Part shown: in pieces, positions 1-9,366 of the stretch
Layout: each line of letters starts with the position of its first letter
Position numbering within the stretch: the first letter of the stretch is position 1
Source: Zobellia barbeyronii
GTDB taxonomy: Bacteria > Bacteroidota > Bacteroidia > Flavobacteriales > Flavobacteriaceae
DNA length: 64,000 nt
Reading direction: 5' to 3'
NCBI RefSeq assembly: GCF_018603515.1
Contig: NZ_JACATN010000001.1
Coordinates: 186,001 to 250,000, forward strand
Made by a program: the position numbers and the translations under genes
Notes under the pieces: generated by a model
What the model saw: only the letters and a program-made list of their open reading frames with translations
What the model was told of the DNA's origin: nothing
The model's database searches: none

Positions 1-2
1 AA

Positions 3-731
3 TCTGCTACATTAATTATTTCTAAAATGCTACCATTATCTGCTGTGGCACATTATGAAAACTCTTTTAAGATTTTCTCGTTAGCACAACTTATACCTGT
101 AGTATTAAGTTCAACCCTGTTGCCAAAATTTGTAGAATATTCAAAAAACCAAGATACAGAGGGACTCAAATCACTTTATCATAAAGTTTTCTTGTTCTGT
201 ACAATTTATGGTTTGGGTGCTTTTACGTTCACATATTCATTTGCTGACGAGATTTTACCATTAATTTTTGGAGAAAAATATGCAGATTCTGCAATTTTCA
301 CCAAAGAAATGTTTCTGACCATGCTGGTTTTCCCAACCTCCTTAGTTCAAGCTAATATTTTAATAGCTCTAAAACTGGAAAAACTAGATATGTGGTTCAA
401 CATAAATAGTATTCTAATAAACACTACACTCTGTTTAGTTGGGCTTTCTTTTTGGTCGTCCCTCTCTGTGGTTAATTATTCAATCTTTATTTCTTTTGCC
501 GTATTCCATCTTTCCCAAGATATCGTACTTCTAAAAAATAAACTTACATCACTTTCTCATATTCTCTTATTTATTATAGGAACTGCTAGTATAGTCCTAA
601 CATATATATTCTTGTCCAAAATTATTTCCCCATACTTACTATTTATTGGATTATGGGTTATAGTGGCTGCTATGGTGATGTTATTTTTATACCAAAAAAA
701 ATGGGATTTAAGTCTAAAAGTTAAAGAATAG
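3..731 (+). CDS. Polysaccharide flippase (Wzx/MATE-like), C-terminal part
   Basis: The frame is open to the left edge, so this is the 3' part of a longer gene and the ATG at 27 is probably internal. The visible ~240 residues are very hydrophobic, with about six membrane segments and short basic loops, ending in a KKWDLSLKVKE tail. Such proteins flip lipid-linked oligosaccharides across the inner membrane. The product call rests on this hydrophobicity pattern and on the two glycosyltransferase genes directly downstream (2 nt gap to the first). A different polytopic membrane protein of the same polysaccharide locus cannot be excluded without the N-terminal half. Confidence 0.72.
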   Translation, partial: SATLIISKMLPLSAVAHYENSFKIFSLAQLIPVVLSSTLLPKFVEYSKNQDTEGLKSLYHKVFLFCTIYGLGAFTFTYSFADEILPLIFGEKYADSAIFTKEMFLTMLVFPTSLVQANILIALKLEKLDMWFNINSILINTTLCLVGLSFWSSLSVVNYSIFISFAVFHLSQDIVLLKNKLTSLSHILLFIIGTASIVLTYIFLSKIISPYLLFIGLWVIVAAMVMLFLYQKKWDLSLKVKE

Positions 732-733
732 AG

Positions 734-1915
734 ATGAAACAAAAAGAAAATTTAAAAACTATTGTCTTTTGTACCCAAGTCTATTTTTTAGATGCTGCAA
801 TTGAATACATTCGCTTATTAGCTGCCGAAGGATATAAAACGCATGTTCTTATAGAACTCTCGCCTAACCAGCTTAAGGCAAATATTCTTAATATTGACAC
901 TGACCTTAATAAGTTTCCTGCGCTAACATCCTTTGAAAAGGTTGTTGAAGAATGGAAATTAGAATATCTCTCGCCATATTTTGAAAATTGTATATCGGTA
1001 AATTTTGTTGTTTACCCAACAAAAAAACTTTGGAAAACCAGAGCTGTTTCTAAGGAGTTAGAAAAACACATTTCCAAAATACAGCCAGATTTTATTCATT
1101 TGGATGATTTTTCCAGTCGTACATTATTCAATTTACCCTTCTTCTTTTTTCGTAGAAAAAAAATGATTGCTAATATTCATGATCCATTAACCCATACCGG
1201 AGAATTTGAATGGCAACGAGAACTGTATCGAAAGGTTTGGTTTAATCTCATTGATAAATTTGTGGTCTTTAGCGAATTCAGTGAAAAAATTTTGAAACCA
1301 CAATTACGAAAGAGTAAGAAAGTAATAGTCTCTAGGCTTATGCCTTACACGATATACAAATCATTTTTGCCAACCGGTAAAAGCAATTCTAAAGATTATA
1401 TAAGCTTTGTAGGTCGTATATCGCCTTATAAAGGAATAGAATTATTTGTTGGCGCCTTTGATGGGCTTATTTTAAAACACCCTGATGTAAAATTCTATAT
1501 TGGAGGTAAGAGTATAAATGGATATAATCCTGATTTTCTAAATGTAAAAAGTAAAAATGTTACAATTGAAAATAAGTTCTTAAGTAATGTAGAAATGGCC
1601 ACGATCATAAGTAATTCTAAATTAGTAGTCTGCCCCTACAAAGATGCAACTCAAAGTGGCGTGATTATGACCGCATATGCCTTGGGGTGCCCGGTTTTAG
1701 TTACAAACACCGGCGGACTTCCTGAATATACACTCCATAATGAAACTGGTATTATTGCGAAAGATGGTACACAAGAATGTATAGAGAACACAATTGATGA
1801 TTTTTTAACCCATCAAAAAGCCCAACAGCTCTTAGAAAACGTAAATCAAATACAATATTCTAACCAATTCGAAGAAATCAACAAAACGAAAATAGAAGAA
1901 CTGTATAAATCCTGA
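734..1915 (+). CDS. Glycosyltransferase, GT4-like (group 1)
   Basis: A 393-residue soluble GT-B-fold enzyme, expected to transfer a sugar from a nucleotide-sugar donor to a growing surface polysaccharide at the cytoplasmic face of the membrane. The C-terminal donor-binding half shows the family pattern SFVGRISPYKGIE (about 230-242), then DATQSGVIMTAYALGCPV (about 304-321) and a following TGGLPE. In many GT4 enzymes the position before AYA is the second Glu of the EX7E motif; here it is Thr313, so the motif is altered. It starts 2 nt after the flippase and is probably co-transcribed. Sugar specificity cannot be read from the sequence. Confidence 0.85.
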   Translation: MKQKENLKTIVFCTQVYFLDAAIEYIRLLAAEGYKTHVLIELSPNQLKANILNIDTDLNKFPALTSFEKVVEEWKLEYLSPYFENCISVNFVVYPTKKLWKTRAVSKELEKHISKIQPDFIHLDDFSSRTLFNLPFFFFRRKKMIANIHDPLTHTGEFEWQRELYRKVWFNLIDKFVVFSEFSEKILKPQLRKSKKVIVSRLMPYTIYKSFLPTGKSNSKDYISFVGRISPYKGIELFVGAFDGLILKHPDVKFYIGGKSINGYNPDFLNVKSKNVTIENKFLSNVEMATIISNSKLVVCPYKDATQSGVIMTAYALGCPVLVTNTGGLPEYTLHNETGIIAKDGTQECIENTIDDFLTHQKAQQLLENVNQIQYSNQFEEINKTKIEELYKS

Positions 1916-2023
1916 ATAGTTGAGGAAAATATAATTAAAACATAAAAGGGAAACACCCCTTTTCAAGAATTAATTAAAGAGCTGTTTATAAACTCTTTGC
2001 CCCAACCTTTTGTAGAAACAATT

Positions 2024-3262
2024 ATGACAAAAAAAATACTTCTTAGCGCTTACGCCTGTTCACCATCCAAAGGATCGGAGGAAGGTCGTGGATGGAACTG
2101 GGCTATAGGTCTGGCTGAAAAAGGGTATACTGTTTATTGCATGACCAATTTTGATGATAAAGAAAAAATTGAAAAAGAATACCATAAATTAAACCTTCCA
2201 AATCTACATTTCGAATTCGTAGAATTAGGTATGGGCTTAGATAAATTATTATTTGACCCTTCAGGGAAGTCTATTTACTTACATTATTACTTGTGGAAGA
2301 AAAAAGCAGCAAACCTGGCTAAAAAACTTCATCTAAAATATAATTTTGACATTGCGCACCATGTCACTTACGGTAGTTTTCAACAAGGCACATGTCTTTA
2401 CAAGTTAAATAACTGTAAAATTATATTCGGACCGGTTGGAGGGGGACAAATGGCATTACCCATATTCAAATCATATTTTGGAAAAGCCTGGCGGATTGAG
2501 GTTATAAGGGGTTTTGTATCAAAAATTCTAGTTAAATACAGTAATAGCCTAAGAGCTACTCTTAAAAAAGCATCTTACGTAATTACAACCAACCATGAAA
2601 CAAAAGAGCTTCTAGATAGCTCTAAATTGTTAGATCAAAATAAGAGTCGTTTAACTGAAATATATGCCATACCTAAAAAGTATAACACATTACAGTTTAT
2701 TGAAAAACCTGACCACAAGGTTCTTAACATTATTTGGATTGGTAGACTTTTACCTAGAAAAGGACTAAACCTTTCTTTACATGCGCTTTCATTTTTACCA
2801 AAAGACACTCCTTATAAGCTAACTATTGTAGGAGGTGGAGAGACAGATGCGTATCTAGATGAATGGAAAAAACAATATGGCATAGATTCCTCCAAAATAG
2901 AAGTTTTAGGTCAAATCCCTTTTGAACAAGTAGCTGAACAATATAGAAAGGCAGACATTATGCTTTTCTGCTCTTTAAGAGATACTTTAGGAATTCAGGT
3001 CATGGAAGCCATGGCTTACAGTCTACCGTTAATAGTTTTAAACATTAGTGGTGTCCGAAACTTAGTCCCAGAAAGTTGTGCCATTAAAATAGACCCTTCC
3101 GAAGGAGATGGTACAGCAAAAGATATTGCTAAAGCAATATTAGAATTCCAATCCAATCCTAAGTTAAGAAAAGAAAAAGCTCTCAACGCTTATACCCATG
3201 CCATGAATAGTACATGGGAAAGAAGAATAGATATTTTTACTAAAAAATATTATGAAAATTAA
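2024..3262 (+). CDS. Glycosyltransferase, group 1 (GT4-like)
   Basis: A GT-B-fold glycosyltransferase of 412 residues. I chose the ATG at 2024 because the protein then begins MTKKILLSAYACSPSKGSEEGRGW, a typical N-terminus of this family with the glycine-rich acceptor loop; a TTG at 1997 would add nine residues without family character. The C-terminal half has IIWIGRLLPRKGLNL and RDTLGIQVMEAMAYSLP, the EX7E region with Asp in place of the first Glu. It is the last gene of the polysaccharide locus, 108 nt after the preceding glycosyltransferase, and is followed by a convergent lipoprotein gene. Sugar and linkage are unknown. Confidence 0.87.
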   Translation: MTKKILLSAYACSPSKGSEEGRGWNWAIGLAEKGYTVYCMTNFDDKEKIEKEYHKLNLPNLHFEFVELGMGLDKLLFDPSGKSIYLHYYLWKKKAANLAKKLHLKYNFDIAHHVTYGSFQQGTCLYKLNNCKIIFGPVGGGQMALPIFKSYFGKAWRIEVIRGFVSKILVKYSNSLRATLKKASYVITTNHETKELLDSSKLLDQNKSRLTEIYAIPKKYNTLQFIEKPDHKVLNIIWIGRLLPRKGLNLSLHALSFLPKDTPYKLTIVGGGETDAYLDEWKKQYGIDSSKIEVLGQIPFEQVAEQYRKADIMLFCSLRDTLGIQVMEAMAYSLPLIVLNISGVRNLVPESCAIKIDPSEGDGTAKDIAKAILEFQSNPKLRKEKALNAYTHAMNSTWERRIDIFTKKYYEN

Positions 3263-3341
3263 AATTTACCTACTAAACCTTTCTTAAATGTTTGATGAAA
3301 TTGGTAGTAAATAAAATCAGGTTACCAAAGGAGTTTACCTC

Positions 3342-4187
3342 TTAATCTGTATTAGACCCTATTCCTCCTTTTGCTTTAAAAGAGATTGTATTATTTGGGT
3401 CGCCTACTTCAATATAGCCATTAATCTCCAAAATCTCTTCATACGTAGTAGCTACACCGTTAATCTCAGTTAATTCATTAAAACTAAATCCATTTGATTC
3501 ACTTGTAATGGAGGATAGTTGATGTACATATTCCTCTTCACTATTTTCTTGAAGAATATTTAATGTACACAGCAATTCACTTTCATTATCAATTTCTAGA
3601 AGACCGATCATTAAGGCTGCAGTCCCTTTTTTACGTTCTTCCAAAGTAGCTAGACCATTGAATACTCCATCTGGAGAGTAAAGGTTGTATGTTACTTTCT
3701 CCCCAGTTAATTCATTAGGCCCAAGATCCGTATAAGCAAGTAATGCTCCCTCATTTTCGTTTTCACCTTCAATGGCAATATACCCATTGAACTCCGCTAA
3801 CTGCTCATAGCTAATGCTTTCACCATTTTCCAACTTAGTCAAAGTGGTATTGCTTGTGCCATTTTCTCCATTTACACTTTGTAAATCAACAGCTATTCCT
3901 CCTCCAATATTGGCAGTTTTTCTTCTTAATCTAACTGGGTTATTATTACCTTTTGTACTATTATTCAATTTCAAATAGATGGTCGTAGAACCATTAGTGT
4001 TTTCTATAAAATCTACAGTACCAATTAAGTCTGACAGATTTGTATTAAAAATAGTATACTGTTTACTCTGACCTGTAGGCGTAGGAGGCGGTGTATCTTC
4101 TTTACTACAATTTACAATCAAAAAAAATATTGGTAAGAAAAATATTAAATTAATATTCTTACCTCTAAATATTTTATTTTTCAACAT
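3342..4187 (-). CDS. Lipoprotein with two copies of an unrecognised domain
   Basis: 281 residues with a lipoprotein signal: hydrophobic stretch about 13-25 and lipobox IVNC with Cys27, followed by a Pro/Thr linker (31-39). I recognise no family. The mature part appears to be an internal duplication: residues ~43-155 and ~165-272 each run through a beta-rich stretch into LT-x-L/I, a YE-x-L/I segment (YEQLAEFNGYIAIEG and YEEILEINGYIEVGD) and a short final strand. Both copies end in NGYI followed by an acidic residue. It is probably surface or periplasmic. It lies convergent to the polysaccharide genes and divergent from the secreted protein at 4550; no partner is evident. Confidence 0.8.
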   Translation of the reverse strand: MLKNKIFRGKNINLIFFLPIFFLIVNCSKEDTPPPTPTGQSKQYTIFNTNLSDLIGTVDFIENTNGSTTIYLKLNNSTKGNNNPVRLRRKTANIGGGIAVDLQSVNGENGTSNTTLTKLENGESISYEQLAEFNGYIAIEGENENEGALLAYTDLGPNELTGEKVTYNLYSPDGVFNGLATLEERKKGTAALMIGLLEIDNESELLCTLNILQENSEEEYVHQLSSITSESNGFSFNELTEINGVATTYEEILEINGYIEVGDPNNTISFKAKGGIGSNTD

Positions 4188-4549
4188 CTCAGAAGGTGTT
4201 TTAATACGTATTTATGGTTTATAATTTTACAGTTGTAGTTTTCCTTTACACGACACATTTACTATCAAATATGGTACCAAAAATAATGTAGTGGACGATT
4301 ACTATCTGAGCTAAAGTTATAAAATATTATATTATATTTTCTAGTACTAATAACATATTACGTTGAAAGGTTTATTTGAGATAAAAATAATTGCTTTCTC
4401 GTTAAAAAAGTAAAATTCTTATTATTCCATTACTTTTTAAGACATTGAGCGATATAATATAGGTGATTAACGATTTATTGCAATACTCTAGGTTTAACAT
4501 CTTAATTTTCAAAACAATTGAACCTTTAATACATTAAAGTTCTCCCACT
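4188..4549. other. AT-rich divergent intergenic region
   Basis: 362 nt between the divergently transcribed lipoprotein and secreted-protein genes. It must hold both promoters, but I find no exact TAnnTTTG element on either strand; the closest is TAGGTTTA near 4491 before the plus-strand gene (7 of 8 positions). No open reading frame or convincing hairpin is visible. Confidence 0.5.
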
Positions 4550-5383
4550 ATGTCCTTTATATTTAAGAAATTACTACTATTCTCTCTAATAACTTCTTGT
4601 TATTACAGTTACGGCCAAGTGAAAATTGGAGATAACCCTACTACAATAGATCCAACTTCACTGCTAGAGCTAGAAAGTACGAGCAAGGTCTTGGTCCTCT
4701 CTAGGGTTACAGATACTGAAATGCTAAACCTTACCCCTCTAAATGGAGCTTTGGTCTACAATATAGATGAAGATTGTGTCTTTTACTACAATGGAATCGA
4801 ATGGAATAACATGTGCGCCACTACCCCCGGAGGAGAGGGAGGCACGGGTGATGAGACTATAACTACAATCGTAAGAAATGAAAACGGCACATACACCTAC
4901 TTCAATGAAGATGGTCAAGAAACACTTATTTTTTTCGACGGTGTGGATGAAGGCGGTAACCAGCTATTGCTAGGTGAGCCGGGTAGTATCTTTTTTGCAG
5001 CTAATGATGGTACCCCGGCAGAGAAAAATAATAGATTATACTGGGATGATACTAAGGAACAATTGGGGGTCGGAACTAACAAAACAAATGCGAGATTATC
5101 TGTTTCAGGTAGTATTTCTACACCAATTACATTTCTTTCAGGAACTATTGGTCCATCGGAAAACCACCATACTTTATTAATAAATGGAGATACCGAAATT
5201 TTCCTGCCATCTCCTGCAGATTCAGAAGGTGTAATGTATGTTATTAAAAAATTGGGCGTGTTTGAAGTAACGGTACCTTTTAGTTATTATGATTCAAATC
5301 ATGTTCAAAGTTTTACCATACCTGCAGACGAAAGAATAGTTTGGTTACAGAGTAGTGGCTTTACTTGGGAGCAAATTAATTAG
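4550..5383 (+). CDS. Secreted protein of the Bacteroidota 'tail-fibre-like' type
   Basis: 277 residues with a Sec signal peptide (about 1-22, ending in SYGQ) and a mature start VKIGDNPTTIDPTSLLELESTSKVLVLSRVT. This opening (a 'v.IG.n...i.p.s.LEl.S..kG.l..r.t' segment followed by GALVYNIDEDCVFYYNGIEW) recurs in many exported flavobacterial proteins that resemble phage tail-fibre N-termini. Unlike many relatives it has no C-terminal intramolecular chaperone (peptidase S74) region and no recognisable type IX sorting domain; it ends in a short beta-rich segment. Two cysteines (in DEDC and NNMC) could pair. Function unknown; possibly a cell-surface structural protein. Confidence 0.72.
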   Translation: MSFIFKKLLLFSLITSCYYSYGQVKIGDNPTTIDPTSLLELESTSKVLVLSRVTDTEMLNLTPLNGALVYNIDEDCVFYYNGIEWNNMCATTPGGEGGTGDETITTIVRNENGTYTYFNEDGQETLIFFDGVDEGGNQLLLGEPGSIFFAANDGTPAEKNNRLYWDDTKEQLGVGTNKTNARLSVSGSISTPITFLSGTIGPSENHHTLLINGDTEIFLPSPADSEGVMYVIKKLGVFEVTVPFSYYDSNHVQSFTIPADERIVWLQSSGFTWEQIN

Positions 5384-5570
5384 AAGCCCAACTTATTTTA
5401 ATATAAATATTCTTAAAAATTTCGCATTTAAGCCTTTATTAAAAAGTGCCTTAATCCTATTTTACAATAAGTTCATCTCTCCTTATCCAAACTTAACACC
5501 AAACAGGAAATACTTTTAAAGTACCTCTGAAAATCGTACTTTTCATGAACATTAGGATTATTCCATTGGC

Positions 5571-6959
5571 ATGAAACAAAAACTGTTCGACGATTTTAAA
5601 AAGGTTTCCGCAAAAGAGTGGAAGCAAAACATTCAATACGAACTTAAAGGTGCGGATTACAATCAAAAATTGGTTTGGGAATCCCCAGAAGGTATTAAGG
5701 TGAAACCCTTTTATCATACAGATGATATTCAAACAAACACCGCTACCCATTTAGAAGTCCTAGCACCTTGGAAAATTACACAGCACATTGTAGTTAAAGA
5801 TATTACTTTGGCCAACAAAAGTGCTCTGAACGCTATTAAAGGAGGCGCGGAAAGTATTCTTTTTACATTGCCTTCAGTAAACATTGATTTCAAGTCGCTT
5901 TTAGAAAACATTGATTATACTACTATTACTATTCACTGTCAGTTTGAAAGCCTATTGACTGATGATTTAGAAAAATTTGCGAACTCCACTCAAATTGAAA
6001 AAGAACATATTTCCTTTCACATAGACCCCATTGGTCAACTGGCATCCAAGGGAAATTGGTTTATTAACATGGGGCAGGATCTTCAAAATCTGTATACCCT
6101 TTTACAAACACCAACTACTCAAAGACCAAAGAATATCATTAGCATAAATGCCGCACTTTATCAGAATGCCGGTGGCACTATGGTTCAGCAACTGGCCTAT
6201 GCCCTAGCCCACGCCAATGAATATCTAAATCACTTTGGGTCCAGTATAGATACTATTACCTTCAAAATAGCTGTAGGCAGTAATTATTTCTTTGAAATCG
6301 CAAAAATCAGGGCACTGCGTAGACTTTGGAAATTACTTTCGGCGGAATACGGAATTGTTTCGGATTGCCATATAGAGGCAATGCCTTCCAAACGAAACAA
6401 GACACTTTACGATTACAACATGAACATGATCCGTACTACTACGGAATGTATGGCGGCCATATTGGGCGGAGCGAATAGCGTTTGCAACCTCAAATATGAT
6501 TTTATCTATCATAAAAATAACGAGTTTGCGGAACGTATTGCCAGAAACCAACTGGTTTTACTAAAAGAGGAGAGTTATTTTGACGAACTGCAAAATCCTG
6601 CAGAAGGCGCTTATTATATTGAAAATATTACGGACCAACTTGCGGAAAAAGGGTTGCTTCTATTTAAAGATATTGAAGCCAATGGCGGCTTTCTAAAACA
6701 ATTAAAATACCACACTGCTCATAAAAAACTAAAGGAAAGTGCCCAAAAAGAGCAAGATAAGTTTAACTCTTCTCAAGAAATTCTTGTAGGCTCCAATGCC
6801 TATACTAGTGAAAAGGATATCATGAAAGACCAGCTTGAAGTATTCCCTTTTCTGAACCAGCGAAAAGAGAAAACATTGATCGAGCCCATTCTAGAAAGAC
6901 GACTAACAGAGACGTTGGAAAAAGAACGATTGAAAAGTGAAGGTTGGCAAGGGAAATAA
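5571..6959 (+). CDS. mutA: Methylmalonyl-CoA mutase small (beta) subunit
   Basis: Non-catalytic partner of the adenosylcobalamin-dependent mutase that interconverts succinyl-CoA and (R)-methylmalonyl-CoA, linking propionate metabolism to the TCA cycle. The 462 residues cover only the TIM-barrel part (for example [23 protein letters not shown] and [19 protein letters not shown], counterparts of large-subunit segments). The C-terminal B12-binding domain with DxHxxG, present in degenerate form in longer small subunits, is missing, as is common in Bacteroidota. The large subunit follows 29 nt downstream, so the two are translated from one message and expected to form a heterodimer. Confidence 0.93.
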   Translation: MKQKLFDDFKKVSAKEWKQNIQYELKGADYNQKLVWESPEGIKVKPFYHTDDIQTNTATHLEVLAPWKITQHIVVKDITLANKSALNAIKGGAESILFTLPSVNIDFKSLLENIDYTTITIHCQFESLLTDDLEKFANSTQIEKEHISFHIDPIGQLASKGNWFINMGQDLQNLYTLLQTPTTQRPKNIISINAALYQNAGGTMVQQLAYALAHANEYLNHFGSSIDTITFKIAVGSNYFFEIAKIRALRRLWKLLSAEYGIVSDCHIEAMPSKRNKTLYDYNMNMIRTTTECMAAILGGANSVCNLKYDFIYHKNNEFAERIARNQLVLLKEESYFDELQNPAEGAYYIENITDQLAEKGLLLFKDIEANGGFLKQLKYHTAHKKLKESAQKEQDKFNSSQEILVGSNAYTSEKDIMKDQLEVFPFLNQRKEKTLIEPILERRLTETLEKERLKSEGWQGK

Positions 6960-6988
6960 ACCCATGCAGTGGCAAGAAAGAGATTTAC

Positions 6989-9106
6989 ATGAGAAAAGAC
7001 ATTCAACATATTTCCTTTGAGAAAACGGCAGATAAATCAATTGCCGAACAAGATAAGACGGATTTAGAACACCTGAATTTTGCTGCTGGGATACCTCCGT
7101 TTTTACGTGGGCCTTACAGCACTATGTATGTGCAGCGCCCATGGACCATACGCCAATATGCAGGATTTTCTACTGCTGAAGAGAGTAATGCTTTTTACCG
7201 AAGAAACTTAAAAGGAGGCCAAAAAGGTCTCTCCATTGCTTTTGACCTACCAACACACCGTGGTTATGATAGTGACCACGAACGCGTTGTTGGTGATGTA
7301 GGTAAGGCCGGCGTGGCTATAGATTCTGTGGAGGATATGAAAATTTTGTTTGATGGAATTCCGTTGGATAAAATGTCCGTTTCTATGACCATGAACGGAG
7401 CAGTGCTCCCTATTATGGCATTTTATATTGTTGCAGCCGAAGAACAGGGCGTATCGCTTAAAGAATTGACAGGAACCATTCAGAATGATATTCTAAAAGA
7501 GTTTATGGTGCGCAACACCTATATTTACCCTCCTGCGCCTTCCATGGATATCATTTCCGATATTTTTAGATACACTAGTGAACACATGCCTAAATTTAAC
7601 AGTATAAGTATATCTGGTTATCATATGCATGAGGCAGGTGCTACGGCAGAACTGGAATTGGCGTACACCCTGGCAGACGGACTTGAATATATTAGAACTG
7701 GTTTAAAAGCCGGACTTGATATTGATAGTTTTGCTCCCAGACTTTCTTTCTTTTGGGGTATTGGAATGAATCATTTTACCGAAATTGCAAAGCTACGGGC
7801 AGGCCGTATTTTATGGGCGAAGTTGGTAAAGCAATTTAACCCGAAGAACAATAAATCCATGTCGCTTCGGACGCACTGCCAAACCAGTGGCTGGAGTCTT
7901 ACTGCTCAAGACCCTTTCAATAATGTGGCTCGTACCACAATAGAAGGGCTATCTGCCGTATTGGGCGGCACCCAAAGTCTACATACCAATGCACTAGATG
8001 AGGCAATTGCGCTACCTACAGACTTTTCTGCACGGATAGCCAGAAACACGCAATTATTCCTCAAAGAAGAAACAAAAATCACCAAAACGGTAGACCCTTG
8101 GGCAGGTAGTTTTTATGTGGAGAAACTAACAGAAGACCTTACCCATAAAGCTTGGGAACTTATTGAAGAAGTTGAGGAAATGGGAGGTATGACCAAAGCA
8201 ATAGAAGCTGGTATACCCAAATTGCGAATTGAAGAAACAGCTGCAAAAAAACAAGCTAGAATAGATAGTTGTCAAGATACCATTGTTGGAGTTAACAAAT
8301 ATCAGACGGAAGATGATGATGGCCTTCAAATTTTAGAAGTAGATAATAATGCGGTGCGCAAAAAACAATTGGAGCGTTTAAACAGCATAAAACAAAGTCG
8401 GGACTCAGAAAAAGTAGCAGACGCACTTAAAAAACTAACGGATGCGGCCCATCAGAAAATGGTAATGGCTAAAGACTCTACAGCTCAACCATCTAGTTCA
8501 GATGAAAATTTATTAGCTTTAGCAGTAGATGCCGCTAGACACAGAGCTACTTTAGGAGAAATCAGTAGTGCTCTGGAAATAGTGTTTGGCAGATATAAAG
8601 CGAACATTCAATCTATTTCAGGTGTGTATTCAAAAGAAATAAAAGAAGACGAGAGTTTTAAAAAAGCTTCTAGGCTTTCAGACCAATTTGCTGAGCTAGA
8701 TGGAAGACGGCCACGTATTCTAATTGCAAAAATGGGTCAAGACGGACATGACCGGGGCGCCAAAGTTATAGCAACAGGTTATGCCGATCTAGGTTTTGAC
8801 GTGGATATAGGACCTCTTTTCCAAACTCCCGCAGAAGTAGCCAAGCAAGCTGTGGAGAATGATGTGCACATTCTTGGTGTATCCTCTTTGGCAGGTGGAC
8901 ACAAAACCCTTGTACCCGAAGTTATTTCTGAATTGAAGAAGTATGGCCGTGATGATATTATGGTTGTAGTGGGCGGAGTAATTCCCAAACAAGACTATCC
9001 TTTTTTGTTTGAAAGTGGGGCTATTGCTGTATTTGGTCCCGGCACGAAGATTACCGAAGCTGCTATTCTTGTTCTAGAAATCTTGATCAACGACGAGCAA
9101 TCTTAA
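6989..9106 (+). CDS. mutB: Methylmalonyl-CoA mutase large (alpha) subunit
   Basis: Catalytic subunit of 705 residues. The N-terminal TIM barrel contains [21 protein letters not shown] and the substrate-binding segment [10 protein letters not shown]. The C-terminal cobalamin-binding domain starts near [20 protein letters not shown]: the DGHDRG motif at about 585-590 supplies His587 as lower axial cobalt ligand, followed by the SSLAGGH and VVGGVIP nucleotide-tail loops. I placed the start at ATG 6989, preceded by an AAGAAAGAG sequence, rather than 6944, which would overlap mutA and add an unrelated leader. No epimerase or MeaB-type chaperone gene lies beside it in this window. Confidence 0.96.
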   Translation: MRKDIQHISFEKTADKSIAEQDKTDLEHLNFAAGIPPFLRGPYSTMYVQRPWTIRQYAGFSTAEESNAFYRRNLKGGQKGLSIAFDLPTHRGYDSDHERVVGDVGKAGVAIDSVEDMKILFDGIPLDKMSVSMTMNGAVLPIMAFYIVAAEEQGVSLKELTGTIQNDILKEFMVRNTYIYPPAPSMDIISDIFRYTSEHMPKFNSISISGYHMHEAGATAELELAYTLADGLEYIRTGLKAGLDIDSFAPRLSFFWGIGMNHFTEIAKLRAGRILWAKLVKQFNPKNNKSMSLRTHCQTSGWSLTAQDPFNNVARTTIEGLSAVLGGTQSLHTNALDEAIALPTDFSARIARNTQLFLKEETKITKTVDPWAGSFYVEKLTEDLTHKAWELIEEVEEMGGMTKAIEAGIPKLRIEETAAKKQARIDSCQDTIVGVNKYQTEDDDGLQILEVDNNAVRKKQLERLNSIKQSRDSEKVADALKKLTDAAHQKMVMAKDSTAQPSSSDENLLALAVDAARHRATLGEISSALEIVFGRYKANIQSISGVYSKEIKEDESFKKASRLSDQFAELDGRRPRILIAKMGQDGHDRGAKVIATGYADLGFDVDIGPLFQTPAEVAKQAVENDVHILGVSSLAGGHKTLVPEVISELKKYGRDDIMVVVGGVIPKQDYPFLFESGAIAVFGPGTKITEAAILVLEILINDEQS

Positions 9107-9366
9107 ATTTCACTGCTAGGACATAATCAATCTCTTCACACACACTTTACTAATAATCAAATAAGTACGCAATGTTGCTATTGTTTCAAAACAGGCAAAA
9201 CAATCAATTTTTGTAATATTAATACTACAATTTTAACATATTTTAACATTTTTACAAATACTTTTATGTTAAATTTAGAGTAACTATTACACTTACCAAG
9301 TCTATCTACATATGTAAAATCCCCGAAAACTACATCAGATATAGAATAATTACAATTGCTTACCTC
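9107..9366. promoter_or_regulatory. Upstream region of the two-component system, with a 20-nt near-palindrome
   Basis: 260 nt with no gene. At 9211-9230 lies the near-perfect palindrome TTGTAATATTAATACTACAA (18 of 20 positions symmetric, centre TATTAATA). Further right are two copies of TTTTAACAT (around 9231 and 9241) and a TACTTTTA at 9259, one base off the Bacteroidota -7 element. The palindrome could be an operator for the histidine kinase/response regulator pair that follows; this is inference from symmetry and position only. Confidence 0.4.

Noticed and set aside
5384-5570. Cobalamin riboswitch before the B12-dependent mutase genes
   Set aside because: Only 187 nt, with no recognisable B12-box; the enzyme uses B12 but need not be controlled by it.
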